A DNA stretch of 64,000 nt from Myxococcota bacterium (GTDB lineage Bacteria > Myxococcota > XYA12-FULL-58-9 > JALHOP01). Under the pieces are notes generated by a model. The model worked only from the letters and a program-made list of their open reading frames with translations. It ran no database searches and had not been told where the DNA came from. Of the stretch, positions 51,019 to 60,103 are shown piece by piece; within the stretch, counting starts at the first letter, position 1; each line of letters opens with the position of its first letter. The stretch covers positions 558,001 to 622,000 of the forward strand of contig JALHOP010000001.1 of the NCBI GenBank assembly GCA_022842935.1, given 5' to 3'. The translations under genes and the position numbers were made by a program.

Positions 51019-53679
51019 ATGAACGATAGCAAGAAAGACACCCCCAAAGAGCCCGAAGTCAGCGCCAAGCCGACGTCGATGGTTCGCCTCTCTGACCAGC
51101 CGCCGCCTGTGCTCCCTGCCATCGTGCTCGATGACCTCGTGCCCTTTCCTGGTCCCGTCGTCCCGGTCGTGCTCGATGACCCGATGCGCCGTGACGCGGT
51201 GCTGCACGCCAAGTCGAACGCGGGCTTCTTTTTCTTGGTGAACCGCCACCGCATTGGCGAGAGCGCCCGCCAGACCGTACCCCAGGTGGTGCTCTCCGAT
51301 ACCCGCATGGCGAGCGACGGACGTCCCGAGCTCACGACCGCGGACACGCAAGAAATGCTCGACGCCGCAGACGCGCTCGACGAAGACGTGACGCCCGAGG
51401 TCGAAGAGGCGTCCCTTCCCAAGCGCGAGCCAGAGATCGCGCGCAAGCTGCGCGTCGGCGACCTTGCGCCCGTTGGGATTGTCGCCCGGGTGTTGCGTGT
51501 CTTCAAGCTACCCGACGACCGCACCTCGGCCCTCGTGCACTTGATGAAACGCGCGCAGCCCGAGAGCATCCTGCGCACCGAGCCGTTTCCCATCGTGCGC
51601 GTGACCTATCCAATCGAGATCGTCGTCGCAGACGAGCAGTTTCAGGCTCTGTCGCGGCAACTGAAGATCCAGCTTCAGGCGTTCTTCGAGGCTCACACGC
51701 AGGCCTCCGACGAGCTCAAGCAGGCGGTATTGTCGATCGACGACGCAAGCTCGCTCACCGATTTCGTTGCCCAGCACCTCGCGCGCGACATCGTCGAGCG
51801 CTTGCAGTTCTTGACCGAGCTCGATCTCACCAAGCGACTGCACAAGGCGCTCGAAGTCACTGTGCGCGAGCTCGACTTGCTCAACGTAGGCAACCGTATC
51901 TCGCAGGAGATCCGTGAGAAGGTCGAGAAGACGCAGCGAGAGTTTTTGCTTCGCGAGCAGCTCAAGGCCATCCGAACGGAGCTCGGCGAAGAAAAAGACG
52001 TCGGTGTCGCCACCATCGACGAGCTCAAGAAGAAGCTCGACGCTGCTGGCTTGTCCGCTGAAGCGAAGGCCCGCGCCGATGACGAGATGAAGAGGCTCGC
52101 GAGCATTCCCACGGAGTCGCCCGAGCACAACGTCATCCGCTCGTATCTCGACACCATTGCCGCTTTGCCTTGGTCGAAGACCAGCACCGACTCGCGTGAT
52201 ATCAAACGGGCGCGCGAGATCCTCGACGAAGACCATTACGGCCTGCAAGAGGTGAAAGACCGCATCATCGAGTTCCTCGCGGTTCGCCAGCTCAAACCAG
52301 ACTCGCGTGGAACGATGCTTTGTTTCGCGGGGCCGCCAGGCGTCGGCAAGACGTCCCTCGGTCAGAGCATTGCGCGCTCGCTTGGTCGCCAGTTTTTCCG
52401 CTTCAGCGTTGGTGGCATGCGCGATGAGGCCGAGATCAAGGGTCACCGCCGCACGTATATCGGCGCCATGCCCGGCCGCATCTTGCAGGGCTTGAAGCAG
52501 GTCGCCACCAAGAACCCGGTCTTCATGCTCGATGAAATCGACAAGATGGGTCACGACTGGCGTGGCGATCCGTCGAGCGCCATGCTCGAAGTGCTGGATC
52601 CGGCACAGAACGCCGCCTTTCTCGATCACTATCTCGATTTGCCGTTCGACCTCTCGAGCGTCATGTTCATCGCCACGGCCAACGTGAAGAGTGAGATCCC
52701 AGGGCCGTTGCTCGACCGCATGGAGGTCATCGACCTGCCCGGCTACATCCCGAGCGAAAAGCTCGAGATCGGCATGCGTTACCTGGTACCGCGTCAACGC
52801 AAAGAACACGGGATTCCGGCCGCGCAGCTGCGAATTGGCAAGACAGCCGTTCAGCGCATCATCGCCGAGTACACCTACGAGGCCGGTGTTCGCGAGCTCG
52901 AGCGCCAGATCGGAAAGATCTGTCGCAAACGAGCGACGCAGATCGTACAGAAGAAGAACAGTACTGGTGTGTCCGTTTCAGCGGAGGACGTGCCCGGGTG
53001 GCTCGGACCACCCAAGCTGCACGACGAGCGCCTTACCAAAGGCCCGGTGCCCGGTGTCGTGCTGGGTCTTGCGTGGACGCAGACCGGCGGTGACGTGCTG
53101 TTCATCGAAGCGGCGATGATGGAAGGCAAGGGCACGGTCAGTGTTACGGGGCAACTTGGCGAGGTCATGAACGAGTCTGCGCGTCTTGCGGTCTCATATG
53201 TGCGCAGCCACGCAAAAGAGCTCGGCATCGACATCGAGGTCTTCAAGAAGCGCGACATCCACATTCACTTCCCGGCGGGTGCTGTGAAGAAGGACGGCCC
53301 GTCCGCCGGCATCACCGTAACGACCGCGGTTGTCTCGCTGCTGACCGGCAGGACGATCCGCCCGCGGCTTGCGATGACCGGGGAGATGACCCTTCGCGGC
53401 GAAGTGCTCCCGGTGGGTGGCATCCGCGAGAAGGTCGTGGCGGCGAGGCGCTTCGGAGTTCGCACCGTTGTGCTGCCCGAACGCAACAAGGCGGACGTCG
53501 AGGAGATCCCCATCGAGGTTCGTGAGAAGGTCGAGTTCATTTTTGCGTCGCGCTACGAGCAGGTGCTCGAGGCCGCGTTCGCGAAGTCTCTCGGCATGGT
53601 CAAGAAGAGCCGTCGGCCCGAAAGCGTTGCGACGCTGAAGCGGACGAGCACGCGGGCGCGCGCCCGTCGCGGAAGGTGA
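51019..53679 (+). CDS. lon: Lon ATP-dependent protease
   Basis: The ATG at 51019 gives 886 residues. The N-terminal LON substrate domain carries an acidic insert (TTADTQEMLDAADALDED). The AAA+ core has Walker A GPPGVGKTS (about residue 437), Walker B VFMLDEIDK and a sensor region with FIATAN. The protease domain has catalytic Ser762 in KDGPSAGI and Lys805 in GGIREK. The spacing of 43 residues is as in known Lon proteases. It degrades misfolded and regulatory proteins in the cytoplasm. hisS starts 2 bp after its stop. Confidence 0.97.
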   Translation: MNDSKKDTPKEPEVSAKPTSMVRLSDQPPPVLPAIVLDDLVPFPGPVVPVVLDDPMRRDAVLHAKSNAGFFFLVNRHRIGESARQTVPQVVLSDTRMASDGRPELTTADTQEMLDAADALDEDVTPEVEEASLPKREPEIARKLRVGDLAPVGIVARVLRVFKLPDDRTSALVHLMKRAQPESILRTEPFPIVRVTYPIEIVVADEQFQALSRQLKIQLQAFFEAHTQASDELKQAVLSIDDASSLTDFVAQHLARDIVERLQFLTELDLTKRLHKALEVTVRELDLLNVGNRISQEIREKVEKTQREFLLREQLKAIRTELGEEKDVGVATIDELKKKLDAAGLSAEAKARADDEMKRLASIPTESPEHNVIRSYLDTIAALPWSKTSTDSRDIKRAREILDEDHYGLQEVKDRIIEFLAVRQLKPDSRGTMLCFAGPPGVGKTSLGQSIARSLGRQFFRFSVGGMRDEAEIKGHRRTYIGAMPGRILQGLKQVATKNPVFMLDEIDKMGHDWRGDPSSAMLEVLDPAQNAAFLDHYLDLPFDLSSVMFIATANVKSEIPGPLLDRMEVIDLPGYIPSEKLEIGMRYLVPRQRKEHGIPAAQLRIGKTAVQRIIAEYTYEAGVRELERQIGKICRKRATQIVQKKNSTGVSVSAEDVPGWLGPPKLHDERLTKGPVPGVVLGLAWTQTGGDVLFIEAAMMEGKGTVSVTGQLGEVMNESARLAVSYVRSHAKELGIDIEVFKKRDIHIHFPAGAVKKDGPSAGITVTTAVVSLLTGRTIRPRLAMTGEMTLRGEVLPVGGIREKVVAARRFGVRTVVLPERNKADVEEIPIEVREKVEFIFASRYEQVLEAAFAKSLGMVKKSRRPESVATLKRTSTRARARRGR

Positions 53680-53680
53680 C

Positions 53681-54964
53681 ATGAGCGAGATCCTCCACGC
53701 CGTCAAAGGCATGAACGACGTGCTTCCCGAGACGGCCGAGGCGTTTCTCTCGACTGCCGTCTGGGACAAGGTCATCGATACCGCCCGCCGCGTCATCGAG
53801 GGCTATGGTTACCGACAGGTCCTCATCCCTATCGTCGAAGAGACCGCGCTGTTCGCTCGTGGGATCGGTGAGGGCACCGACATCGTATCGAAGGAGATGT
53901 ATACGTTCAGCGATCGCGGCGAGCGCTCGCTGACCTTGCGCCCAGAGGGCACCGCAGGCTGCGTGCGGGCCTTCATCGAGCACGGCTTCGCCAAGACCGA
54001 CCCGGTGCAGAAGTGGTGGTACATCGGCCCGATGTTCCGGGCCGAACGGCCGCAGAAAGGCCGCTATCGGCAGTTCTACCAGATCGGCGCCGAGCTCTAT
54101 GGCGCCTCCGATCCTGCCGCCGACGCCGAAGTCATCGTCATGATGTGGCGCATTTGCCAGGCGCTCGGCCTCAAGGACGTCACGCCTCGTGTGAACACGC
54201 TCGGCGACAAGGAGAGCCGCGACCGCTATCGCGACGTGTTGCGTGGATACATGCGCGCAAACGTCGACACGCTCTGCGATGCTTGCAAAGCGCGCATCGA
54301 GACGAACCCACTGCGCTTCCTCGATTGCAAGAACCCTGCATGCAAAGAGGTCGCGCGCAAAGCCCCCGACATCATGGAGTCGCTCTCGGCGCAGTCGCGC
54401 GCACACTTCGACAAGGTGACCACCTATCTTCGTGATTGCGGGCTCGCGTACGTGCGTGACGCGGCGTTGGTGCGTGGCCTCGACTACTACAGTGAGACCA
54501 CCTTCGAGCTCACCACCAGCGCACTGGGCGCCCAGGACGCTGTGGGTGGAGGTGGGCGCTACGACGGTCTCATCGAGGAGCTCGGAGGCACACCCACACC
54601 CGCGATCGGCTTCGCCATGGGTGTCGAGCGCCTCGCTCTGCTGGTCGCGGCAACTCAGCAGGTAGCCTCCGGCCCGCACCTGTTCATCGCGCCAATGGCT
54701 GGAGCCGAGTCATTCGCCCTGCAACTCGCCGACGCCGTGCGTACTGGTGGCCCCTATCGGGTGGAGGTCGACGTCACTGGCCGTAAGCTCAAGGGACAGA
54801 TGCGCCGCGCCGATAAGGTAGGCGCCCGCTTTGCCTTGGTCCTGGGTGAAGACGAGATCGCGCGCCGCCATGGGAATCTGAAGGACCTCAGGGTATCCTC
54901 CACCAGTGATGTTGCGTTGACCGGTGACGCAATTTGCGCTGCATTGGCAAAGCTCATCGCTTGA
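53681..54964 (+). CDS. hisS: Histidine-tRNA ligase
   Basis: The protein has 427 residues. Class II motifs are visible: motif 2 (YIGPMFRAERPQKGRYRQFYQIGAE), the His A motif RGLDYYSETTFE and motif 3 GGGGRYDGLIEELGG..AIGFAMGVERL. The HisRS C-terminal anticodon-binding domain follows. An internal Cys-rich segment (CDACKARIETNPLRFLDCKN) is found in many bacterial HisRS. It lies directly behind lon and in front of the tlpA-like gene, with 17 bp between. Confidence 0.97.
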   Translation: MSEILHAVKGMNDVLPETAEAFLSTAVWDKVIDTARRVIEGYGYRQVLIPIVEETALFARGIGEGTDIVSKEMYTFSDRGERSLTLRPEGTAGCVRAFIEHGFAKTDPVQKWWYIGPMFRAERPQKGRYRQFYQIGAELYGASDPAADAEVIVMMWRICQALGLKDVTPRVNTLGDKESRDRYRDVLRGYMRANVDTLCDACKARIETNPLRFLDCKNPACKEVARKAPDIMESLSAQSRAHFDKVTTYLRDCGLAYVRDAALVRGLDYYSETTFELTTSALGAQDAVGGGGRYDGLIEELGGTPTPAIGFAMGVERLALLVAATQQVASGPHLFIAPMAGAESFALQLADAVRTGGPYRVEVDVTGRKLKGQMRRADKVGARFALVLGEDEIARRHGNLKDLRVSSTSDVALTGDAICAALAKLIA

Positions 54965-54981
54965 TCCCGTAAAAGGTGCCC

Positions 54982-55890
54982 ATGATCTCCCCCTCCCGTC
55001 TCTTGGTTCTCGCGTGTGCTCTCTGCATGGCGCCGGCGTCAGCCGACGCCGCCCCCAAGAAGGCCAAGGCGCCCGCCAAGGCATCGCCCGCTAAAACGGA
55101 CGAAGGCAAAGACGCCGAAAAGGCACCCGAGGCACCACCTCCGGCGCCAGCCGCCGAGCAGCCAGTGCTGTCGACCGCCGGTTCCCGCGAGAAGTTCGAC
55201 GTCGGCGAGGCCGCGCCGACCTTCGCTTTGCGCGCGGTCAACCCAGAGGTCATCGGAGAGAATCTGGTCGCGGTCGACCGCTACTTCGGTGCCGACGCAA
55301 AACAGCCCAAGAAGGCCGTGTTGATCTCGTTTTTCGCCACGTGGTGTGAGCCCTGCAAGAAGGAGATGCCGTTCCTCGCCGCGCTGTACGACACCTACAA
55401 GGACAAGGGCCTCATGGTTCTCTCCGTGTCGATCGATCGCGAGGCCGACCAGATCGATGTCATCAAGACGCTCGCGACCAACGCGAATACGAAATATCCG
55501 GTCCTCTCCGACCGGTTCAACATCGTAGCCAAGCGCTACATGGTCGCGAAGCTTCCGCTCGTCTACGTGATGAGCCCCGACGGCAAGGTCGCGTTCTCGC
55601 GGGTGGGCTTCACCGAAGACACGCCTCGTGCGCTCGCCGACGAAGTCCGTAAGCTCATTGGCGAGTCGGCGGCGCCGATGCCCGACACGCTCACCCGATT
55701 TTTGGGTGGTGTGCCGGCGGTAGCAGACGCTGGCAAGACGGACCCCACCGTGGCGACCGCAACCGTGAACAAGACGACGACCGTGTCGGGCTCGAGCACG
55801 ACGGCGACTGAACCAGTGAAGACCGATGGCAGCGATGCAGCAACCACCAAAGGCAAGAAGGCAAAACCCAAGAAGGGGAAGCGTAAGTAA
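54982..55890 (+). CDS. TlpA-like periplasmic thioredoxin
   Basis: The ATG at 54982 is preceded by AAAAGG and gives 302 residues with a signal peptide (LLVLACALCMAPASADA). A Lys/Ala/Pro-rich linker leads to the thioredoxin domain, with FFATWCEPCKKEMPF (C122, C125) and the cis-Pro in KLPLVYVMSPDG. A Thr/Lys-rich tail ends it. The redox role is thiol reduction in the periplasm, as in cytochrome c maturation. The DsbD-like gene begins about 38 bp downstream and would supply electrons. Confidence 0.9.
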   Translation: MISPSRLLVLACALCMAPASADAAPKKAKAPAKASPAKTDEGKDAEKAPEAPPPAPAAEQPVLSTAGSREKFDVGEAAPTFALRAVNPEVIGENLVAVDRYFGADAKQPKKAVLISFFATWCEPCKKEMPFLAALYDTYKDKGLMVLSVSIDREADQIDVIKTLATNANTKYPVLSDRFNIVAKRYMVAKLPLVYVMSPDGKVAFSRVGFTEDTPRALADEVRKLIGESAAPMPDTLTRFLGGVPAVADAGKTDPTVATATVNKTTTVSGSSTTATEPVKTDGSDAATTKGKKAKPKKGKRK

Positions 55891-55927
55891 CTTCCTCCGC
55901 GCGGCTCGCGCGACTCCGGCGTTGCGG

Positions 55928-57280
55928 GTGTCTTCGACGCGCTCGTTCGCGGCGTCGCGGCTCGGTGCCATGTGCGCTGCGTCGTTGATCGTCTTGGCGT
56001 TCACGCGTGTTGCCCACGCGGCGGACGCCGGTGTGCCTATCGCCGAACGCATCGCGGCGTTGCTTGGCGACCTGCTCTCAGGAGAGCGTAGTAGTCTTGC
56101 GATCGCGGTCGCCTGGGTGGGCGGCGTCCTCACCGCGTTTACGCCGTGCGTTTATCCGCTCTACCCGATCACCGTGCGCTACTTCGCCGGTGGCAAGCCC
56201 GAACAGAGCGCCACCGGCAAGGTCGTGAGCTACGCGGCGGTCTACGTGCTAGGCATGACGGTGCTCTACGCCGCGCTCGGTACGTCCTTCGCGGCTTTGG
56301 GCGTCGTCTTTGGGCGCGCGCTTGGCTCGCCCTGGGTGACCGGGACCATGGCGCTCGTCTCGTTCGCGATGGCGATCTCGTTGCTGGGCGCCTTCAACAT
56401 CCAGCTGCCTTCGTCGGTCTCGAGCAGGCTCGGCCACCTGGGTAGCCGCACCTATCGGGGTGCGCTCGCTATGGGACTCGTGTCCGGACTCATCGCGGCT
56501 CCCTGCACGGGCCCGGTGCTCGCGGTCATTCTCACGCTCATCGCCAAGAACGGCGCGATTGGCTTCGGCTTCGCGCTGATGGTGGCGTTCGGCTTCGGGG
56601 TTGGTACCCCTCTGCTCGTCATCGCCGCGTCCGCGCATCATTTGTCGCGTTTGCCAAAGAGCGGCCCCTGGATGACGGCGATCAAGGCCGCGCTGGCCAG
56701 CGCCATGGTCCTCGTGGCGGCTTATTTTGCCGCTCTCGCCTCGAAGCAGGTGGGGGCCGCGCTCGCCATGGTGCCGGCGTGGGTCGGCCAGGTGGCTGGG
56801 GTTGCGGGCCTCGTGCTCTTCGTCCTGCTCGTCATGCGCAAAATCCCAGAGTCGGTAGGGCAGCTGGGGGCGGTCGCCGGGCTATCGGTCGGCTTGATTG
56901 CCGCCGCCCTGGGCGGTGCGCATGCGGCGACGACGATCGCGTGGACCAACTCGCACGCGGACGCAATCACGCGAGCGCGCGCCGATGGCAAAGCCGTGAT
57001 GATCGATTTCACTGCCGAGTGGTGTACCGGCTGCAAGGAGCTCGACGCCCACACGTTCCCGGACCCGCGGGTCGCCGCGGAAGCCGAACGTTTCGTTGCC
57101 GCAAAGCTCGACGCCACCGAGCCGGACGCAGCCATGAACGACCTGTTTGCCCGCTACGGCGTCATGGGCCTGCCAACCGTGATCTTCATCGACTCGAACG
57201 GCAAAGTGCTCGAAACGCCTCGTGTGACCGGCTTTACGCCTCCGGAGAGGTTTCTCGCGCTCATGCGGCAGGTTCCCTGA
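55928..57280 (+). CDS. dsbD: DsbD-like thiol:disulfide interchange protein
   Basis: The eight-helix transmembrane domain carries the redox Cys pair in FTPCVYPLYP and AAPCTGPV. The C-terminal thioredoxin domain has EWCTGCKEL. It transfers electrons from cytoplasmic thioredoxin to periplasmic partners such as the TlpA-like protein encoded just upstream. The N-terminal DsbD-alpha domain is missing, so it is closer to the short CcdA/ScsB-like type with a C-terminal thioredoxin. The start is uncertain: GTG 55928 gives a good signal peptide n-region, ATG 55970 is the conservative choice. Confidence 0.88.
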   Translation: MSSTRSFAASRLGAMCAASLIVLAFTRVAHAADAGVPIAERIAALLGDLLSGERSSLAIAVAWVGGVLTAFTPCVYPLYPITVRYFAGGKPEQSATGKVVSYAAVYVLGMTVLYAALGTSFAALGVVFGRALGSPWVTGTMALVSFAMAISLLGAFNIQLPSSVSSRLGHLGSRTYRGALAMGLVSGLIAAPCTGPVLAVILTLIAKNGAIGFGFALMVAFGFGVGTPLLVIAASAHHLSRLPKSGPWMTAIKAALASAMVLVAAYFAALASKQVGAALAMVPAWVGQVAGVAGLVLFVLLVMRKIPESVGQLGAVAGLSVGLIAAALGGAHAATTIAWTNSHADAITRARADGKAVMIDFTAEWCTGCKELDAHTFPDPRVAAEAERFVAAKLDATEPDAAMNDLFARYGVMGLPTVIFIDSNGKVLETPRVTGFTPPERFLALMRQVP

Positions 57281-57382
57281 CGCAATGCGCTAGGCAAGCG
57301 CTGTCTCGGCTGCACCCCTAACGCCCCGTATTGTCGAGCAACTCGGCCTCTTGCGTGCCGACAAGATCGAACCGGCACACGC

Positions 57383-58798
57383 ATGACCTTTCGATCCACG
57401 CCAGCCGTCCAGCTGCGGACGGAGAGGCCTACCCTCATTTCTGGGTTTGGCCAGGGGTCCGCCCCGCGGACGCACGTGCTGCAGGCAGGGGAGACCTTGC
57501 GCCAAGTCGCACAGCTTTATGGCGTGACGGGCGAGGCACTTCTGGCCGCAAACCCGCACCTCGATTTTCAGAACGGTATCTACGCTGGCCTCGTCATCAA
57601 CATCCCTGCGGCACCGGCCGCTGCGAGCCGGGTCACGCCGCGCTCCTTCGACGTCCCCGACGCTGCCTACGCACCGCGGCCCGGAGTGCCGGCCGCGCCG
57701 GGGTTGGCCGCTCCGACAGCTCCCGGTGTGCAGCTGGGGCGGGCACCCGCGCGCACCTTCTTCAGCGACCCCAACACGCAGGCGCTGCCGCCGCAGCCCA
57801 TGACCTGGCCACACCCCGAGCGCCCGCTCAAGCTCGGCGCCCGCAACCCCGAGGTCGAAATCATTCAGCGCGCGTTGTGCCGCATCGGCTACGTGCTGCG
57901 CGTCGACGGAGAGCTCGGTGGTGCGACAGACGCCGCTATTCGCCACTTCCAGCAGCTCGTTGGGCTTGCACCCGATGGGACGATGACCCCACAGACATGG
58001 TCGCGCCTGCGTAGCGCCATGGAAGCGATTCGCCAGCCACAGCAGGTCCTGGTCAGCGCGAACCGCGCGCTATTCACCACGAGCGACGAGCGCAACGCCT
58101 ACGACATCCTGCTCGCGCTCGCTTACGACGAGCCCGGTAGCGCCGCGTCCTCGGACATGGGCCTGCGTGAGCTCTTGCGCGTCATGCGCCTGCAGGTGAG
58201 CACACCGGTCAACATCACGCCCGAGCTGGTGACGGCGTTTGCCCGGCGAGCCATCGAGGTCGGCTTACCGCTCTCGGCCGAGTCGCTCGCACCGCTCGAC
58301 CCGATGCGCCTGGACACCTCCAGCGATCGACTCAACTACAACCAAGCGCGCGCCGTGAGTGAGCTGTTCATCCGCATGTTGCGCGGCTCGCGCATCAACG
58401 ACACGACCTACGATCGGCTCATCGTCCGATACGCGAGGCAATACAACCTCGAGCCCGAGCTCGTTAAGGCTATCATGGCCATCGAGTCGGACTTCAGTCC
58501 CAACCTGAGCTCGAGCGCCGGCGCGCGCGGCCTCATGCAGGTCATGCCCGACACCGCGGCATTCGTGGGCATGACGAGCACGACCGACCCCGAGCAGAAT
58601 ATCCATGCAGGCGTGCGCTACCTCGCGTATCTCGCGCAGCGCTTTCAGGGTGACCTCGTGTATATGGCGGCGGGCTACAACTCGGGTCCGAATCGCGTCG
58701 CTCGCAACGGTGGCGTGCCGCCCATCCAGGAGACCTACGACTACGTGCGACGATTCTTGGCGCACTTCTCCTACTATCGGCAGCGCCGCGTTCAATAG
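57383..58798 (+). CDS. LysM / PG-binding / lytic transglycosylase protein without signal peptide
   Basis: The protein has 471 residues. A LysM domain (THVLQAGETLRQVAQLYGVTGEALLAANPHLDF) is at about 30-75, a PG_binding_1 domain (NPEVEIIQRALCRIGYVLRVDGELGGATDAAIRHFQQLVGL) at about 155-215 and a C-terminal SLT domain at about 350-470, with catalytic E368 in MAIESDFSPNLSSSAGARGLMQVMP. It should cleave peptidoglycan. The N-terminus (MTFRSTPAVQLRTERPTL) shows no Sec or Tat signal, unexpected for a wall enzyme, so a non-Sec export route or lysis release may apply. Confidence 0.9.
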   Translation: MTFRSTPAVQLRTERPTLISGFGQGSAPRTHVLQAGETLRQVAQLYGVTGEALLAANPHLDFQNGIYAGLVINIPAAPAAASRVTPRSFDVPDAAYAPRPGVPAAPGLAAPTAPGVQLGRAPARTFFSDPNTQALPPQPMTWPHPERPLKLGARNPEVEIIQRALCRIGYVLRVDGELGGATDAAIRHFQQLVGLAPDGTMTPQTWSRLRSAMEAIRQPQQVLVSANRALFTTSDERNAYDILLALAYDEPGSAASSDMGLRELLRVMRLQVSTPVNITPELVTAFARRAIEVGLPLSAESLAPLDPMRLDTSSDRLNYNQARAVSELFIRMLRGSRINDTTYDRLIVRYARQYNLEPELVKAIMAIESDFSPNLSSSAGARGLMQVMPDTAAFVGMTSTTDPEQNIHAGVRYLAYLAQRFQGDLVYMAAGYNSGPNRVARNGGVPPIQETYDYVRRFLAHFSYYRQRRVQ

Positions 58799-58934
58799 GC
58801 TTGTGCCGGGTTTTTGACTGACCGACCGCTTTTTGCTCTCGGTCCGTTTTCGCGGTCAAAGCGAGCAGAAAAATTGTGCAGTCGCGGACCTTGCTGTTGA
58901 ATAGGCCCACACAGCACCACAGCGAGGGAGTCGA

Positions 58935-59108
58935 ATGGCCAAGTCGTCGAGCTTCACCACGTATCAGCAGTTCCACAACGAGATGCTCCGCACCAAGGCG
59001 GGTCCGTTGGTCTCGGCCGTCGAAGACATGGCCGACGAAATGTTCCAGCTCGATTTCGAAGCCGAGTTCGAGAGCATGTGGGATAGCGCTGACGGCGACG
59101 ACGATTGA
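58935..59108 (+). CDS. 57-residue acidic small protein
   Basis: ATG 58935 follows GAGGGAG by four bases, a very good ribosome-binding site. The product starts MAKSSSFTTYQQFHNEML and ends in a strongly acidic SADGDDD. A predicted helix (LVSAVEDMADEMFQLDFEAEFESMW) makes up its second half. Codon use is like that of its neighbours. It is too short for most gene finders. Function is unknown; an anti-sigma or adaptor role cannot be judged. Confidence 0.72.
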   Translation: MAKSSSFTTYQQFHNEMLRTKAGPLVSAVEDMADEMFQLDFEAEFESMWDSADGDDD

Positions 59109-59190
59109 TCGAGCTGCCGGTCGACCATGAAACTCCGCCTTGCGCGAGGTTTCAACCGGTGTTCGACCTTGTGCTATACACAGAGCACCC

Positions 59191-60072
59191 ATGACAGACA
59201 TCTGGAGCGGCGTCAGCGTCAACTTGAGCTCGACGTCCAGCGGCGGCGAGTGGCTCTACCGGGTCGGCCAAGAGGTTCGCGGCCCGGTTGCTTTCGAATC
59301 GGTCGTGAGCAAGCTGCTGGCTGGCGAGCTGACTCCCAAGACCCAGGTGGCGCGCGAGGGTGGTGATTGGCACCCCATCGCTCAGGTCGCGGCTTTCGAG
59401 CCGCACGTCCTCATTTACCAGAAGCAAGCGAGCAAGAAAGCCCGCAAGGTCGCCCGCACCATCGCCCTCATCCTGGGCGTCATCGTGCTCATCGCCGCGG
59501 GTATCGCCGGCTACTGGCTCTGGCTCGAAAACGAGCACAAGAAAGTGCTCGCCGAGGTCGCCCGCGTGCGCTCGGAGACCGACCTCGAGCGCCAGCGTCG
59601 CATTCTCGAGTCGGGCTCGAAGATGGGCCTCGTCGCCCTCGTGTCGCTAGGCACCGAGTCGGATGTCAAAATCAAGGGCACGCGCAAGCCCGGCACCACG
59701 AGCACCAAGCACAAAGGTGGCTCGACCACCGGCACCACGGGAAGCTCGCCAGGGCCCACCGAAGAAGAGATGGTGCTCTCGTGTAAGCTGTCGCAGAACG
59801 ACATCTTCGGGACGCTCAAGAAACATCTCGCGAAGATCAACGTCTGTGTCGAAGACGAGAAGGGGCGCGACGCCGCGAACCTGCCGTCACAGCTCGAGCT
59901 CGAGTTCGTGGTGAAGCCCACTGGCAAGGTCGTCGACTTCCACATCAACGATCGTCACTACCGCACCGGGCCCATGAACAACTGCATGATCAAGGCGTTC
60001 AATACGATCAGCTTCCCCGAGACCGACGGCACCAACTGTCCGGTCACCATCCCCATCAAGATCGGCGGTTAG
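59191..60072 (+). CDS. GYF-domain membrane protein with TonB/AgmX-like C-terminus
   Basis: ATG 59191 gives 293 residues. A GYF_2 domain (EWLYRVGQEVRGPVAFESVVSKLLAGELTPKTQVAREGGDWHPI) is at about 18-65, a membrane helix at about 87-112 (IALILGVIVLIAAGIAGYWLWL), then a short coiled coil and a Gly/Thr linker. The C-terminal domain (LPSQLELEFVVKPTGKVVDFHINDRHY ... CMIKAFNTISFPETDG) resembles the TonB_C-like ends of AgmX/PglI gliding-motility proteins of myxobacteria. It places a cytoplasmic GYF module and a periplasmic domain on either side of the inner membrane, so force transduction or motility is possible. Confidence 0.8.
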   Translation: MTDIWSGVSVNLSSTSSGGEWLYRVGQEVRGPVAFESVVSKLLAGELTPKTQVAREGGDWHPIAQVAAFEPHVLIYQKQASKKARKVARTIALILGVIVLIAAGIAGYWLWLENEHKKVLAEVARVRSETDLERQRRILESGSKMGLVALVSLGTESDVKIKGTRKPGTTSTKHKGGSTTGTTGSSPGPTEEEMVLSCKLSQNDIFGTLKKHLAKINVCVEDEKGRDAANLPSQLELEFVVKPTGKVVDFHINDRHYRTGPMNNCMIKAFNTISFPETDGTNCPVTIPIKIGG

Positions 60073-60103
60073 CCGGTTGAGCACTTTCCGGTTGCTCGAG
60101 CCG

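Noticed and set aside
51508-52809. 433-codon minus-strand open frame opposite lon
   Set aside because: It lies wholly inside the well-supported lon gene and its composition is that of a complementary-strand shadow of high-GC coding DNA.
58819-58858. TGACCG...CGGTCA inverted repeat after the LysM/SLT gene as a terminator
   Set aside because: Short arms, a 28-base loop and no T-run after the second arm; a terminator call is not supported.
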